Shown piece by piece: positions 8,757-17,008 of a stretch of 64,000 bases of DNA. The notes under the pieces are model-generated. The model was given only the letters and a program-made list of their open reading frames with translations, made no database searches and was not told the origin of the DNA. The position numbers were made by a program, and so were the translations under genes. The first letter of the stretch is position 1. Each line of letters begins with the position of its first letter. Source of the stretch: Rossellomorea sp036867415 (GTDB lineage: Bacteria; Bacillota; Bacilli; Bacillales; Bacillaceae_B); assembly GCF_036867415.1 (NCBI RefSeq), contig NZ_JBAJHU010000014.1, positions 1 to 64,000 of the forward strand, written 5' to 3'.

Positions 8757-9043
8757 TATCTGTCTTCCTTGATTTTGCGGTAGTGGGAGATGAAATGATC
8801 CGGTGAAGACTTCACTACGAACGTCAGCACGCCTTCAATGGTGTGAAGGTAAAGGAATATATACCGTGCGGAAAGATGCTTTTTCGTGACATCCATCACC
8901 TGATGCAGTGAAAAGCTTCGTTTAGGCGTCACGATTTTATCACGATACAAATACAGAAATTCTTCCGTTTCGACCGTAAACTGCTGGTTGTCTTCAATCA
9001 TCCGTTCTTTCTTCATATAAGCTTGAGAACAAATCAACTCCAT
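8756..9043 (-). CDS. Small conserved-looking protein downstream of dat
   Basis: A 95-residue cytoplasmic protein that I do not recognise. The sequence alternates short hydrophobic and charged stretches (EEFLYLYRDKIVTPKRSFSLHQV) and ends in a basic tail, compatible with a small beta-rich, PH-like fold. That is only an impression. The ATG start is preceded by GGAGGCACGCGG, and the Shine-Dalgarno lies directly after the dat stop codon, so translation is probably coupled to dat. It is the last gene of a pepV-dat-ORF operon. Alternative: a Bacillus-specific hypothetical with no relation to amino-acid metabolism. Confidence 0.6.
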   Translation of the reverse strand: MELICSQAYMKKERMIEDNQQFTVETEEFLYLYRDKIVTPKRSFSLHQVMDVTKKHLSARYIFLYLHTIEGVLTFVVKSSPDHFISHYRKIKEDR

Positions 9044-9056
9044 CCGCGTGCCTCCA

Positions 9057-9923
9057 TTAAACAACCTGGACCTTACAATCTTCCTTGATTCTTCCGGTAA
9101 ATAACGCTTGCAGTTTCGACGTTATCGGTCCCGGAACCCCTTGCCCGATCGTCACATCGTCAACCTTCACGACAGGCATCACTTCTGAGGTCGTACTCGC
9201 AATGAAGATTTCTTCTGCCGAAAGCAGCTCATCCACCGTGAACGTCTTTTCGACAAAGGGCATCCCGTTCTGATCGGCCAACTCTTTGATGACCCTTCTC
9301 GTAATCCCGTTTAGAATAAGGTTCGTAGCGGGATGTGTCAGGATCGTACCGTCTTTTACGATAAATGCATTTGAAGATGAACCTTCCGTCACTGTCTCAC
9401 CGCGATGCTGGATCGCTTCGAAATGCCCTCTCGAAGCTGCTTCTTCTTTTGCTAGCAGATTTCCTAAGAGGTTCAGACTCTTGATATCACATCGGAGCCA
9501 TCTGATATCCTCACAAAGCATGGCTGTCACGCCTTCTTTCATTTGTTTCTCCGGACGGGGTACCTCTTTAGTATAAGCAACTAAACTCGCAGGTACCTCT
9601 TCAGCCGGAAAGTGATGCTGTCTTTGTGAAATCCCCCTTGAAACCTGCATATAGACGATTCCATCTTTCAAGTGATTGTCTTTCATCAACTTGAAGACAA
9701 TGGAAGAAATCTCTTTTAATTCATAAGGAATGGTGATCTTCATCTTTTCCGCACTCTGATACAGCCTCTCCATATGTTCATCCATTGTGAACACTTCGCC
9801 GTTGTAGACCCTGATGACTTCATAAATACCGTCCCCGAATTGATAGCCCCTGTCTTCGATATCGACTTTTGCATCGCTTCTCTTTACATATTCCCCATTA
9901 AGAAAAACCGTTTCAACACACAT
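9057..9923 (-). CDS. dat: D-amino-acid transaminase (D-alanine aminotransferase)
   Basis: A PLP fold-type IV aminotransferase of 288 residues that interconverts D-alanine and 2-oxoglutarate with pyruvate and D-glutamate, supplying D-amino acids for peptidoglycan. Visible are the N-terminal DRGYQFGDGIYEVIRVYNG (~25-43), the PLP lysine in CDIKSLNLL (~K148), and TEGSSSNAF (~179-187) for the cofactor phosphate. Cytoplasmic. It lies 20 bp downstream of pepV in an operon, linking peptide breakdown to D-amino-acid supply. The ATG start follows GGGAGGAGAGTGGAAT. Confidence 0.95.
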   Translation of the reverse strand: MCVETVFLNGEYVKRSDAKVDIEDRGYQFGDGIYEVIRVYNGEVFTMDEHMERLYQSAEKMKITIPYELKEISSIVFKLMKDNHLKDGIVYMQVSRGISQRQHHFPAEEVPASLVAYTKEVPRPEKQMKEGVTAMLCEDIRWLRCDIKSLNLLGNLLAKEEAASRGHFEAIQHRGETVTEGSSSNAFIVKDGTILTHPATNLILNGITRRVIKELADQNGMPFVEKTFTVDELLSAEEIFIASTTSEVMPVVKVDDVTIGQGVPGPITSKLQALFTGRIKEDCKVQVV

Positions 9924-9943
9924 ATTCCACTCTCCTCCCGATC

Positions 9944-11344
9944 TTATGATTTACAAGCTAATTCATAAATTGCCTGAGCATAAATGGCTGTCGCCTTGAG
10001 GAGATCCTCAATATACATATACTCATCTTTCTGGTGGGCGATATCCTCTCTCCCCGGGAATAATGGACCGAATGCCACGCCCGCTTCAAGACTCCTTGCA
10101 TACGTTCCGCCGCCGATCGTGATGAGCTCTCCCTTTTCCCCGGTCTGCTCCTCATACACTTTCTTCAGTGTCTGTACAAGTTCATCATCCGCTGAAACAT
10201 GATGCGGCTTGCTGTCTGTGAACTTCTCGACCGTGTAGCCTTCAATGCCGTGAAGAATCTCTTTCGCACGTTCCATGTCGTAATCGACTCCGTAGCGCAT
10301 ATTCAGCCCCAGCCTGCCGCCTTTCTCTTGGGAATATCGGAGCGTACCGACGTTGATGGTCAAGTCCCCCGTGATTTCATCCCGGTGGCTCACCCCAAGC
10401 TTAACACCTCTTGATTCTTTAAAGAAGTTCTCTTTTGTAAAAGCAAAGAAGGTTTCCGCATGGGAGTCAAGCGGCAGTTCAGTAAGAAACGCAGCAAGGA
10501 AAAGGCCAGCATTCTTCCCGTTATCCGGTTCCATACCGTGCGCGGACACGCCTTCGATTTCAAAGACCACCTCCCCGTTCTCAATATAGTAATTCCCTTT
10601 GATCTCCTCTTTTTTCGAGAAAATTTCAAACTGCTGCACCCATTTCGTGTGATCATCATCCAGATGGACGACAGCCTTGGCATAGTCAGGTACCATATTG
10701 TAGCGGCGGCCAGATTCGAATGAAACCACTTTGTTGACTGATCCGTTATCTTCCATGTCCATTTTTTGAACGAGATCGTAATCTGCAATTCCCTTTTCAG
10801 CATAGATGATCGGGAAGTCGGCATCAGGTGCAAAGCCCATTGAAGGCATCTCTTCCTCCTTGAAATAGTGATCTACACATCTCCAATCACTCTCTTCATC
10901 CGTGCCGATGATCATCCGGACACGCTTTGTAAAATCGGGCTTCAATTCCTTAACGATTTTCATGGCATAATAGGCTGCCATCGTCGGACCTTTATCATCG
11001 ATCGCTCCGCGTGCGAAGATCTTCCCATCCTTGATCTCCCCTCCGAATGGATCCACGCTCCAGCCATCGCCCTCAGGAACGACATCGACATGACAGAGAA
11101 TGCCGAGCAGTTCCTCTCCTTCACCGAACTCAAGGTGTCCGGCAAGATTACCGGAATTCTTAGGGGTGAAGCCGTCCTTTTCACCGAGCATCAATAGATA
11201 ATCAAGCGCTTCCTTCACCCCTTTTCCGAGCGGGGCTTCCTCCGTGGCATTCTCTTCATCTAAAACACTTTTAATTTGTAAGAAGTTTTGTAAATCTTTC
11301 AGTAAATCATCTTTTCGTTTCTCTACTTCCTGCGTCCAGTTCAT
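9944..11344 (-). CDS. pepV: Dipeptidase PepV
   Basis: A dinuclear zinc M20-family dipeptidase of 466 residues (YtjP in B. subtilis) that cleaves unspecific dipeptides, including N-terminal D-Ala forms. Metal and catalytic motifs are CHVDVVPEGDGW (~84-95), IDDKGP (~115-120) and GTDEES (~147-152). Cytoplasmic. The ATG start is chosen because GCAGGTG lies six bases upstream. A GTG nine bases earlier overlaps that site. First gene of the pepV-dat-small ORF operon. Confidence 0.94.
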   Translation of the reverse strand: MNWTQEVEKRKDDLLKDLQNFLQIKSVLDEENATEEAPLGKGVKEALDYLLMLGEKDGFTPKNSGNLAGHLEFGEGEELLGILCHVDVVPEGDGWSVDPFGGEIKDGKIFARGAIDDKGPTMAAYYAMKIVKELKPDFTKRVRMIIGTDEESDWRCVDHYFKEEEMPSMGFAPDADFPIIYAEKGIADYDLVQKMDMEDNGSVNKVVSFESGRRYNMVPDYAKAVVHLDDDHTKWVQQFEIFSKKEEIKGNYYIENGEVVFEIEGVSAHGMEPDNGKNAGLFLAAFLTELPLDSHAETFFAFTKENFFKESRGVKLGVSHRDEITGDLTINVGTLRYSQEKGGRLGLNMRYGVDYDMERAKEILHGIEGYTVEKFTDSKPHHVSADDELVQTLKKVYEEQTGEKGELITIGGGTYARSLEAGVAFGPLFPGREDIAHQKDEYMYIEDLLKATAIYAQAIYELACKS

Positions 11345-11578
11345 CTTTAACACCTGCTCATTATGTATTTAAACGATTCACCTCCCATTTTATACTGTTT
11401 GAGCCCGAAATCCAAACAGGGAGAAATGCCCATAAGAAAAAGATTGCAAGGTTAATTTTCAGAATTATTCATCTTTTAAAGATAAACCTCATAAGATGGG
11501 GATAACAACGGTACTCATCGTTAATTGTTTGTAAATTTGGACAATATTTATAGAATTTTTCTAGATTTAGGGGTACAA
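11345..11578. other. Spacer between divergent pepV and ytzE
   Basis: AT-rich spacer with no ORF carrying a ribosome-binding site. It should contain the pepV promoter on the minus strand; I could not choose one with confidence. Confidence 0.3.
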
Positions 11579-11584
11579 TATAAT
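11579..11584 (+). promoter_or_regulatory. Putative -10 element of ytzE promoter
   Basis: A consensus TATAAT lies 134 bp upstream of the ytzE start. The matching -35 position is only an AT-rich ATTTTTC, so promoter strength or factor use is uncertain. The long leader that would follow contains no recognised riboswitch. Confidence 0.4.
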
Positions 11585-11717
11585 TGTCAGACATCTTATG
11601 AGTACACTATAAAAGGAAAAGGGGTTGTCTAAAGCGCATAGTACATAGGTAGCACTTTGAGGTGCACAAATGACGATGTAGTCTTTGACTTTGGAAAACT
11701 GATGAGGGAGTGGTTCT

Positions 11718-11939
11718 TTGAAACCTTCAACCAATCGTATGCTAACAAGAATTAAGGCTGTATACATGTACATCAACAAGAAAGGTACTGTAACAACTCA
11801 AGATCTCGTTGACGAATTTGGCATTACTCCTCGCACCATTCAAAGAGATCTCAATGTGTTAGCGTATAACGACTTGGTACAAAGCCCAAGTCGAGGCCAA
11901 TGGACAACAACACAGAAGAAAGTAAAGATGTCTTCATAG
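11718..11939 (+). CDS. ytzE: DeoR-type helix-turn-helix protein YtzE
   Basis: A 73-residue protein that is essentially one winged helix-turn-helix: a helix near residues 13-22, then GTVTTQDLVDEF and the recognition helix GITPRTIQRDLNVL (~36-49). It lacks the sugar-phosphate sensing domain of full DeoR regulators. The sequence is almost identical to B. subtilis YtzE as I remember it. Target genes are unknown. It starts at TTG with GAGGGAG about nine bases upstream. The gene is followed within four bases by the first of three tandem palindromic repeats, which may act as its 3' end. Confidence 0.9.
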   Translation: MKPSTNRMLTRIKAVYMYINKKGTVTTQDLVDEFGITPRTIQRDLNVLAYNDLVQSPSRGQWTTTQKKVKMSS

Positions 11940-11942
11940 AAA

Positions 11943-12069
11943 GCGGAAGGGCTTTGCCCAGAGGCGACAAGCATAAGACGAAAACCCCAGAAAGGCGCTT
12001 TTTGCCTTTTTGGGGTTTTTGACTTATGACCTCGAGCCTCTAAGCCCTGGAGCTGGACAATAGAGAAAA
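11943..12069. repeat. Long-palindrome repeat, tandem copy 1 of 3
   Basis: First 127-bp unit, opening GCGGAAGGGCTTTGCCC. Complementary arms nest as AGGGCTT/AAGCCCT, AGAGGC/GCCTCT, CATAAG/CTTATG, AAACCCC/GGGGTTT and AAAGGC/GCCTTT around a T-rich loop, so almost the whole unit can fold into one long hairpin. Translation on the minus strand gives spurious ORFs. It differs from copy 2 at one loop base (GCGCTTTTTG versus GCGTTTTTTG). Confidence 0.9.
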
Positions 12070-12196
12070 GCGGAAGGGCTTTGCCCAGAGGCGACAAGCA
12101 TAAGACGAAAACCCCAGAAAGGCGTTTTTTGCCTTTTTGGGGTTTTTGACTTATGACCTCGAGCCTCTAAGCCCTGGAGCTGGACAATAGAGAAAA
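12070..12196. repeat. Long-palindrome repeat, tandem copy 2 of 3
   Basis: Second unit with exactly the same 127-bp period. It is identical to copy 3 except for one base in the left arm (TTTGCCCAG versus TTTGCTCAG). The near-identity implies recent tandem duplication or gene conversion. Confidence 0.9.
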
Positions 12197-12323
12197 GCGG
12201 AAGGGCTTTGCTCAGAGGCGACAAGCATAAGACGAAAACCCCAGAAAGGCGTTTTTTGCCTTTTTGGGGTTTTTGACTTATGACCTCGAGCCTCTAAGCC
12301 CTGGAGCTGGACAATAGAGAAAA
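12197..12323. repeat. Long-palindrome repeat, tandem copy 3 of 3
   Basis: Third unit, ending in GGAGCTGGACAATAGAG plus A-run, directly abutting the terminator shared with rsuA. Its left arm (TTTGCTCAGAGGCG) is the variant also found in the divergent single copy at 35721. Confidence 0.9.
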
Positions 12324-12325
12324 AC

Positions 12326-12366
12326 CCAGCCCCTGAAGCGTATACCACTTGAGGGGCTGGACTTTT
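12326..12366. terminator. Bidirectional terminator between ytzE repeats and rsuA
   Basis: CCAGCCCCT (12326-12334) pairs with AGGGGCTGG (12352-12360). T-tracts occur on both strands (ACTTTTTT on plus; GGTTTTTCTC on minus). It separates the repeat block from rsuA. Confidence 0.85.
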
Positions 12367-12384
12367 TTCATATTCAGGGTCAAA

Positions 12385-13101
12385 TCATGGACGAAACTCT
12401 TTCAGCATCTCCACTTCTTCATCAGTCAGCTCACGATATTCACCAAGCTCGAGGTCCTCATCCAGCTTCAATGGCCCCATGGACAGACGCTTCAAGTAAA
12501 CAACGCGTTTCCCAACGCTTTCAAACATCCGCTTCACCTGATGGAACTTGCCTTCCGTGATCGTCAATTCGATATCCGAAGTGAGACCTGATTTTAAAAT
12601 TACAAGGTCTCCAGGCTTCGTATGATAACCGTCCTCCAGTGTCACACCCTCTTTGAATGCTTCCACATCCCGGTCAGCGACTTCTCCTTCAATCACGGCG
12701 AAATACGTTTTCGGTACATGCCGTTTTGGAGAGAGAAGCTGATGGGATAATTGTCCGTCATTCGTGATGAGGAGCAGGCCTTCCGTATCCTTATCAAGTC
12801 TTCCAACCGGAAAAGGATTAAAGATCTGGTCATCCATCTGCAGTATATCTATGACGGTTTCTTCATTGGCATCCTCTGTGGCAGAAATCAATCCAGGCGG
12901 CTTGTTCATCAATAAGTAGATGAATTCACGATATTCGACCTTATCCCCGTACAGCATGACGGTATCCTTTTCCGCATCAACGTGTACTTTCCCGTCCTTG
13001 ATGACCTCACCGTTCACCTGGAGACCGCCATCCTTCAACAGCTTCTTCACTTCTTTGCGGCTTCCATAACCCATGTTGGCAAGCAATTTATCGATTCTCA
13101 T
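12385..13101 (-). CDS. rsuA: 16S rRNA pseudouridine synthase, RsuA/RluB family
   Basis: A pseudouridine synthase of 238 residues (YtzG/YtiP position in B. subtilis). An N-terminal S4 RNA-binding domain (MRIDKLLANMGYGSRKEVKKLL, to ~60) precedes the catalytic domain, with the active-site Asp in GRLDKDTEGLL (~D103) and LMNKPPGLISA (~64-74). The RsuA family modifies U516 of 16S rRNA; some Bacillus paralogues act on 23S (RluB), so target choice is inferred from locus. It starts at ATG with TAGGAG seven bases upstream. Cytoplasmic. Confidence 0.87.
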   Translation of the reverse strand: MRIDKLLANMGYGSRKEVKKLLKDGGLQVNGEVIKDGKVHVDAEKDTVMLYGDKVEYREFIYLLMNKPPGLISATEDANEETVIDILQMDDQIFNPFPVGRLDKDTEGLLLITNDGQLSHQLLSPKRHVPKTYFAVIEGEVADRDVEAFKEGVTLEDGYHTKPGDLVILKSGLTSDIELTITEGKFHQVKRMFESVGKRVVYLKRLSMGPLKLDEDLELGEYRELTDEEVEMLKEFRP

Positions 13102-13226
13102 ATTGACACTCCTACTCTATTTAATAAACATTCATTTCCAGTTAGTCAAAAGCCCATTCATAATCCTATTTTACACATAGGCTATTAACGATAAGCATAA
13201 GACCCAAATTAATCGAGGTGACAAGT

Positions 13227-13460
13227 ATGCATCCTTTTCGACAACAAGGAACCGGTGGTATTTTGATTCCGATCCCGCTGCCGGGCGGCGGTCAGCAGTT
13301 TCCAAGTTATCCTGGTTATCCTGGAGGCGGTGGCGGAGGAAACTTCAATGAGCGTCTCGATCGTTTAGAAAGACAATATCAGAGACTGGACCGCAGAGTG
13401 GACCGCCTTGAAAGGCAAGTGGAAAGACTTGAACGTCAGCTGGGCTATTACAATCAATAA
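13227..13460 (+). CDS. Small Gly-rich/coiled-coil protein, possibly spore-associated
   Basis: A 77-residue protein that I do not recognise by name. Residues 1-40 are rich in Gly, Pro, Gln and Tyr (IPIPLPGGGQQ, YPGYPGGGGGG). Residues ~44-73 form strict heptads of the form RLDRLERQ/RVDRLERQ/RLERQL, a strongly charged coiled coil that should oligomerise. The extreme C-terminus is GYYNQ. This two-part composition is like spore coat or surface structural proteins, but that is inference. The ATG has GAGGTG six bases upstream; a GTG nine bases earlier overlaps the ribosome-binding site. A strong terminator follows. Confidence 0.75.
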   Translation: MHPFRQQGTGGILIPIPLPGGGQQFPSYPGYPGGGGGGNFNERLDRLERQYQRLDRRVDRLERQVERLERQLGYYNQ

Positions 13461-13473
13461 CAGACGGCTATGT

Positions 13474-13506
13474 AAAAAGGGGATGAATTTCATCCCCTTT
13501 TTATTT
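13474..13506. terminator. Bidirectional terminator
   Basis: AAAAAGGGGATGAA pairs perfectly with TTCATCCCCTTTTT (13489-13502) across a one-base centre. It serves both the small coiled-coil gene and the convergent murJ, whose stop lies at its edge. Confidence 0.9.
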
Positions 13507-15125
13507 TATCCGATCCGCAGACGGCTCCTGATTCTGCTGATTCGATCTCCGAACAGTTTATCTGCAAGCTTGCTTCTGAGGCTCAAGTAGAAATAGACAA
13601 GAGCCCCTGCCCCTCCGCAGATGACAACCAGGATGACCGCCTGAAATCCGGATGCCGGGTTGAGGAATTGTTTTAAAATTCCATACAAAATCAGCACAAC
13701 CACGGCCATGACCGCATTTATAATGCCAATGGCCACCGATCTTCTGATAATGAGCTCGAATTTGTAACGTGCATATTTTTTAATGACATATAAATTAATC
13801 ACGATCGCAACTGCGTAACCGATCGTTGTCGCGATAACAGCTCCTTGTGTTTCAAACAGTTTGATCAGCGGAATGTTCAGTACCAGCTTGATAAGAAGCC
13901 CCACCAGCAAACTGAATATCGTAAACTTCTGTTCGTCAATCCCCTGAAGGATTGCTGCCGTTACGGCATATAGAGCAAACAGTATCGCAACCGGCGCATA
14001 CGTCCTTAATATGGAAGTCCCCAATACATCACTGTGGTAAAACAATGTATAAGTGGGTTCCGCCAATAAAGCGATGCCGATAGATGCCGGCACGGTCAAG
14101 AACAAGAGAATTTGGAATGTCTGGTCAATATTCCGGCGCATCGTTTTGCGGTCACCGCTCGTATATGACGTTGTAATCAACGGAATCAAAGTCATAGAAA
14201 AGGCTGTCGCCAGTGACACTGGAATAATCACGAGCTTATGAGTATAAAAGTTCAATACCGCGAATGCATGGTCGGATACTTTGGCATTACCGATATCCGC
14301 CATGGCTGTATTGAACGTAATCTGATCAACAAGCTGAAACAATGGATTCGCCAGTCCCACGAATATAAATGGAATCGAGTAAGCAATAATCTCTTTGTAC
14401 ATCTTTGAAAGAGAAACCTCTGCTTGTCCCCTGTCTTCGTCAAGCAGTTCATCCAAGTGAGGCTTCCGTTTAAACCAATACCAGATGAGCACACCGAGAC
14501 TTGCAAGTCCTCCCACAAATGCAGCAAATGTCGCGACACTGATTGCAGTAGTCACCGATCCGTCCATTAGATGAAGAACCACATAAATACCGCCAAGTAA
14601 GAAAACGATCCGGACGATCTGCTCAATTACCTGCGACACTGCCGTCGGGCCCATTGACTGATGGCCTTGGAAAAATCCCCGTATAAGACTCATGAACGGG
14701 ATGATGATCAAGGCAAAACTGACCGCACGGATCACCGTCGTTACCTGGTCAACCGAGATGACCTGTTCATTACTTTTAATGGTCATTTCTGCAAAAATCG
14801 GTGCAAATGCATACATGATAAGGAATGAAAGAATCCCCGTAATCGTCATGAGCAGCAAACCTGATTTAAACAACTTACGCCCGACCGCATATTCCCCGAT
14901 TGCATTATATTTTGAAACAAATTTGGAAACAGCCAGCGGCACCCCGGCAGTGGCAACGGTTAAGAAAATCGTATAAGGAACATACCCATATTGATACAGC
15001 GACGCCCCTTCTTCATGACCCTTCAACAACTCATCAAACGGTATAACATAAAAAAGACCCAGAAATTTAGAAATAAAGGTCCCTAACGTTAAAATAAACG
15101 TTCCTTTTATTAATTTAGATGACAT
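13506..15125 (-). CDS. murJ: Lipid II flippase MurJ (YtgP), MOP superfamily
   Basis: An integral membrane protein of 539 residues with about 14 hydrophobic segments spaced along its length, in the polysaccharide transporter branch of the MOP superfamily. B. subtilis YtgP was identified as the MurJ lipid II flippase. This gene matches it in locus, length and N-terminus (SSKLIKGTFILTLGTFISKFLGLFYVIPF). It would move the lipid-linked peptidoglycan precursor across the cytoplasmic membrane. Paralogous SpoVB-type proteins are similar, so identification rests on position as well as sequence. The ATG follows GAGAGGGATACT. Divergent from ytfP. Confidence 0.88.
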   Translation of the reverse strand: MSSKLIKGTFILTLGTFISKFLGLFYVIPFDELLKGHEEGASLYQYGYVPYTIFLTVATAGVPLAVSKFVSKYNAIGEYAVGRKLFKSGLLLMTITGILSFLIMYAFAPIFAEMTIKSNEQVISVDQVTTVIRAVSFALIIIPFMSLIRGFFQGHQSMGPTAVSQVIEQIVRIVFLLGGIYVVLHLMDGSVTTAISVATFAAFVGGLASLGVLIWYWFKRKPHLDELLDEDRGQAEVSLSKMYKEIIAYSIPFIFVGLANPLFQLVDQITFNTAMADIGNAKVSDHAFAVLNFYTHKLVIIPVSLATAFSMTLIPLITTSYTSGDRKTMRRNIDQTFQILLFLTVPASIGIALLAEPTYTLFYHSDVLGTSILRTYAPVAILFALYAVTAAILQGIDEQKFTIFSLLVGLLIKLVLNIPLIKLFETQGAVIATTIGYAVAIVINLYVIKKYARYKFELIIRRSVAIGIINAVMAVVVLILYGILKQFLNPASGFQAVILVVICGGAGALVYFYLSLRSKLADKLFGDRISRIRSRLRIG

Positions 15126-15394
15126 AGTATCCCTCTCTAGAAAAGCATGTTCTCATTATTAGAAGCATGCGTAAGTACATCTCGTAAATTTTCACACTAT
15201 CAGTAGTTTACTACTGTATGTATCGAATGACAATTTTTTTCGGACATAGTATGTGAACTACCCGATGGCCGGGATCCACTAACATGTTTTTTGACTGCAG
15301 CTTCCGGTGGTGACAATTATCTGAAACTTTTTTAGTGTACCTGTTTTTGATAATATTAATTGTTGAGAACGTAAACTATAAAGTTGGTGAAAAG

Positions 15395-16654
15395 ATGTCA
15401 GCATATGACGTGATTGTTATAGGAGGGGGACCTTCCGGATTGATGGCGAGCATTGCAGCCGCCGAAAACGGAGCAAAGGTCCTCCTTGTAGATAAAGGAA
15501 CGAAACTTGGGAAAAAACTTGCGATTTCAGGCGGCGGCCGCTGTAATGTGACCAATCGCCTGCCGATCGATGAAATCATCAGGCATATCCCCGGAAACGG
15601 CCGCTTCCTGTACAGCGCTTTTTCCGAGTTCAATAATGAAGATATCATCTCTTTCTTTGAAAATCTTGGGATTCAATTAAAGGAAGAAGATCATGGACGG
15701 ATGTTCCCGGTATCAAACAGGGCACTTGATGTCGTGGAAGCCCTCTTAAACAGAATGAAAGAACTGAAGGTCGAGACCAGAACGAATATCGCAGTCGAAG
15801 AAGTGATCTTCGAAGATGGAGAAACGAAAGGGATCCGGCTGATGAACGGCGAGGTCATCCCGGCCAAAGCCGCCGTCATTGCAGTCGGTGGAAAATCAGT
15901 CCCCCACACAGGCTCAACTGGTGACGGATACCCCTGGGCAAGAAAAGCAGGCCATACGATCACTGATCTGTTCCCGACAGAGGTTCCATTGACCTCGGAT
16001 GAACCGTTCATCAAACATAAAGAATTGCAGGGTCTATCGCTCCGTGATATTGAATTGAGCGTATTGAACCCAAAAGGAAAGAAACTGATCACACATAAGA
16101 TGGATATGATTTTCACCCACTTAGGGATTTCCGGTCCTGCTGTCCTCCGCTGCAGTCAATATGTTGTAAAGGCAATGAAAAAGTGGAACCTGACCCAGGT
16201 CACGATGGTCATCGACTCCATTCCCGATACGAACGAAGAGCAGTTGTTCCAAACCTTATTTAAACAAGTGAAAGAGGAAGGAAAGAAAGCAGCGAAAAAT
16301 ATTTACAAAGGCCTGGTGCCTGAAAGGTATTTGTTATTTTTACTCGAAAAAGCCGAAATAGACTCCGATGAAAAGGGCGATCATATTTCCTCGGAGAAAA
16401 TACGGCATTTCACAAAGCTGTTAAAGCAATTCACCTTCACAGTAAACGGTACCCTTTCAATCGAAAAAGCCTTCGTTACGGGGGGCGGGGTTTCGGTAAA
16501 GGAAATCGAACCGAAAACGATGGCTTCCAAGAAAATGGACGGGCTGTTCTTCTGCGGTGAAATACTGGACATTCACGGATACACTGGCGGCTATAACATC
16601 ACAAGTGCACTGGTGACCGGCCGTCTTGCCGGTTTGAATGCCGCTAAGGTTTAG
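15395..16654 (+). CDS. ytfP: YtfP-like NAD(P)/FAD-dependent oxidoreductase (HI0933 family)
   Basis: A flavoprotein of 419 residues. The N-terminal dinucleotide-binding motif VIVIGGGPSGLMAS is at ~6-19, followed by the HI0933/YhiN signature KKLAISGGGRCNVTN (~45-59) and a C-terminal FAD motif ending YTGGYNITSALVTGRLAG. The family is a putative flavin reductase or dehydrogenase without an agreed substrate. The ATG (MSAYDVIV) with GGTGA upstream is the start; extra in-frame codons upstream translate poorly and precede the ribosome-binding site. Cytoplasmic, monocistronic, with its own terminator. Confidence 0.85.
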   Translation: MSAYDVIVIGGGPSGLMASIAAAENGAKVLLVDKGTKLGKKLAISGGGRCNVTNRLPIDEIIRHIPGNGRFLYSAFSEFNNEDIISFFENLGIQLKEEDHGRMFPVSNRALDVVEALLNRMKELKVETRTNIAVEEVIFEDGETKGIRLMNGEVIPAKAAVIAVGGKSVPHTGSTGDGYPWARKAGHTITDLFPTEVPLTSDEPFIKHKELQGLSLRDIELSVLNPKGKKLITHKMDMIFTHLGISGPAVLRCSQYVVKAMKKWNLTQVTMVIDSIPDTNEEQLFQTLFKQVKEEGKKAAKNIYKGLVPERYLLFLLEKAEIDSDEKGDHISSEKIRHFTKLLKQFTFTVNGTLSIEKAFVTGGGVSVKEIEPKTMASKKMDGLFFCGEILDIHGYTGGYNITSALVTGRLAGLNAAKV

Positions 16655-16665
16655 GCAAAAAAAAG

Positions 16666-16709
16666 AAAGGTTGATCGTCTTCATTCACCAGACGCATCAA
16701 CCTTTTTAT
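16666..16709. terminator. Bidirectional terminator of ytfP and cse60
   Basis: AAAGGTTGATCGTCT pairs with AGACGCATCAACCTTT (one bulged base). A-run and T-run flank both sides, and it overlaps the cse60 stop codon. Confidence 0.85.
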
Positions 16710-16888
16710 TTTCGATAAATCACCATGGCCGAGAAGCAATAAATCTGTTCTTCCACCTCTTCTGACAAAGCAGCGATATGGTATTTGATATCGACGATCT
16801 TCTTCTCATCTACCTTACTAAGAAAATGATTCATATCCTGCTCCAAATCCTTCTCATGTTCATAATCGAACACTTTCACCTGAATCAT
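16706..16888 (-). CDS. cse60: Sporulation protein Cse60-like
   Basis: A 60-residue protein beginning MIQVKVFDYEHEKDLEQDMN and containing VDIKYHIAA and YCFSAMVIYRK. Length and pattern match the Cse60 family of B. subtilis, a small mother-cell-expressed protein of unknown mechanism. The ATG is preceded by AGGTGG at seven bases. A GTG 12 bases upstream overlaps that site. It shares a terminator with the convergent ytfP. A sigma-E promoter would be expected upstream but I could not identify one reliably. Confidence 0.8.
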   Translation of the reverse strand: MIQVKVFDYEHEKDLEQDMNHFLSKVDEKKIVDIKYHIAALSEEVEEQIYCFSAMVIYRK

Positions 16889-16961
16889 TTCTCCCCCCAC
16901 CTTTACTTAAATTATCATCAGTATTGTCAGATTTTTTAATTTTCAAACAATTATCATAAAA

Positions 16962-16997
16962 AAAAGCACATCCCCCCTTAAAGGAAAGGAATATGCC
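16962..16997 (-). terminator. Terminator of ytwF
   Basis: On the minus strand GCATATTCC pairs, with G-U pairs, to GGGATGTGC around CCTTT/AAGG, then runs into eight T. Confidence 0.7.
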
Positions 16998-17008
16998 GGA
17001 TTGAACCA

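Noticed and set aside
11943..12323. CRISPR or minisatellite-type coding repeat
   Set aside because: The whole 127-bp unit is repeated with no variable spacer, and it folds as one hairpin. No ORF with start signals runs through it.
11840..12348. Three overlapping minus-strand reading frames with shared 'GLEARGHKSKTPKRQK' text
   Set aside because: They are translations of the 127-bp palindromic repeats, have no ribosome-binding site, and change only where the repeats change.
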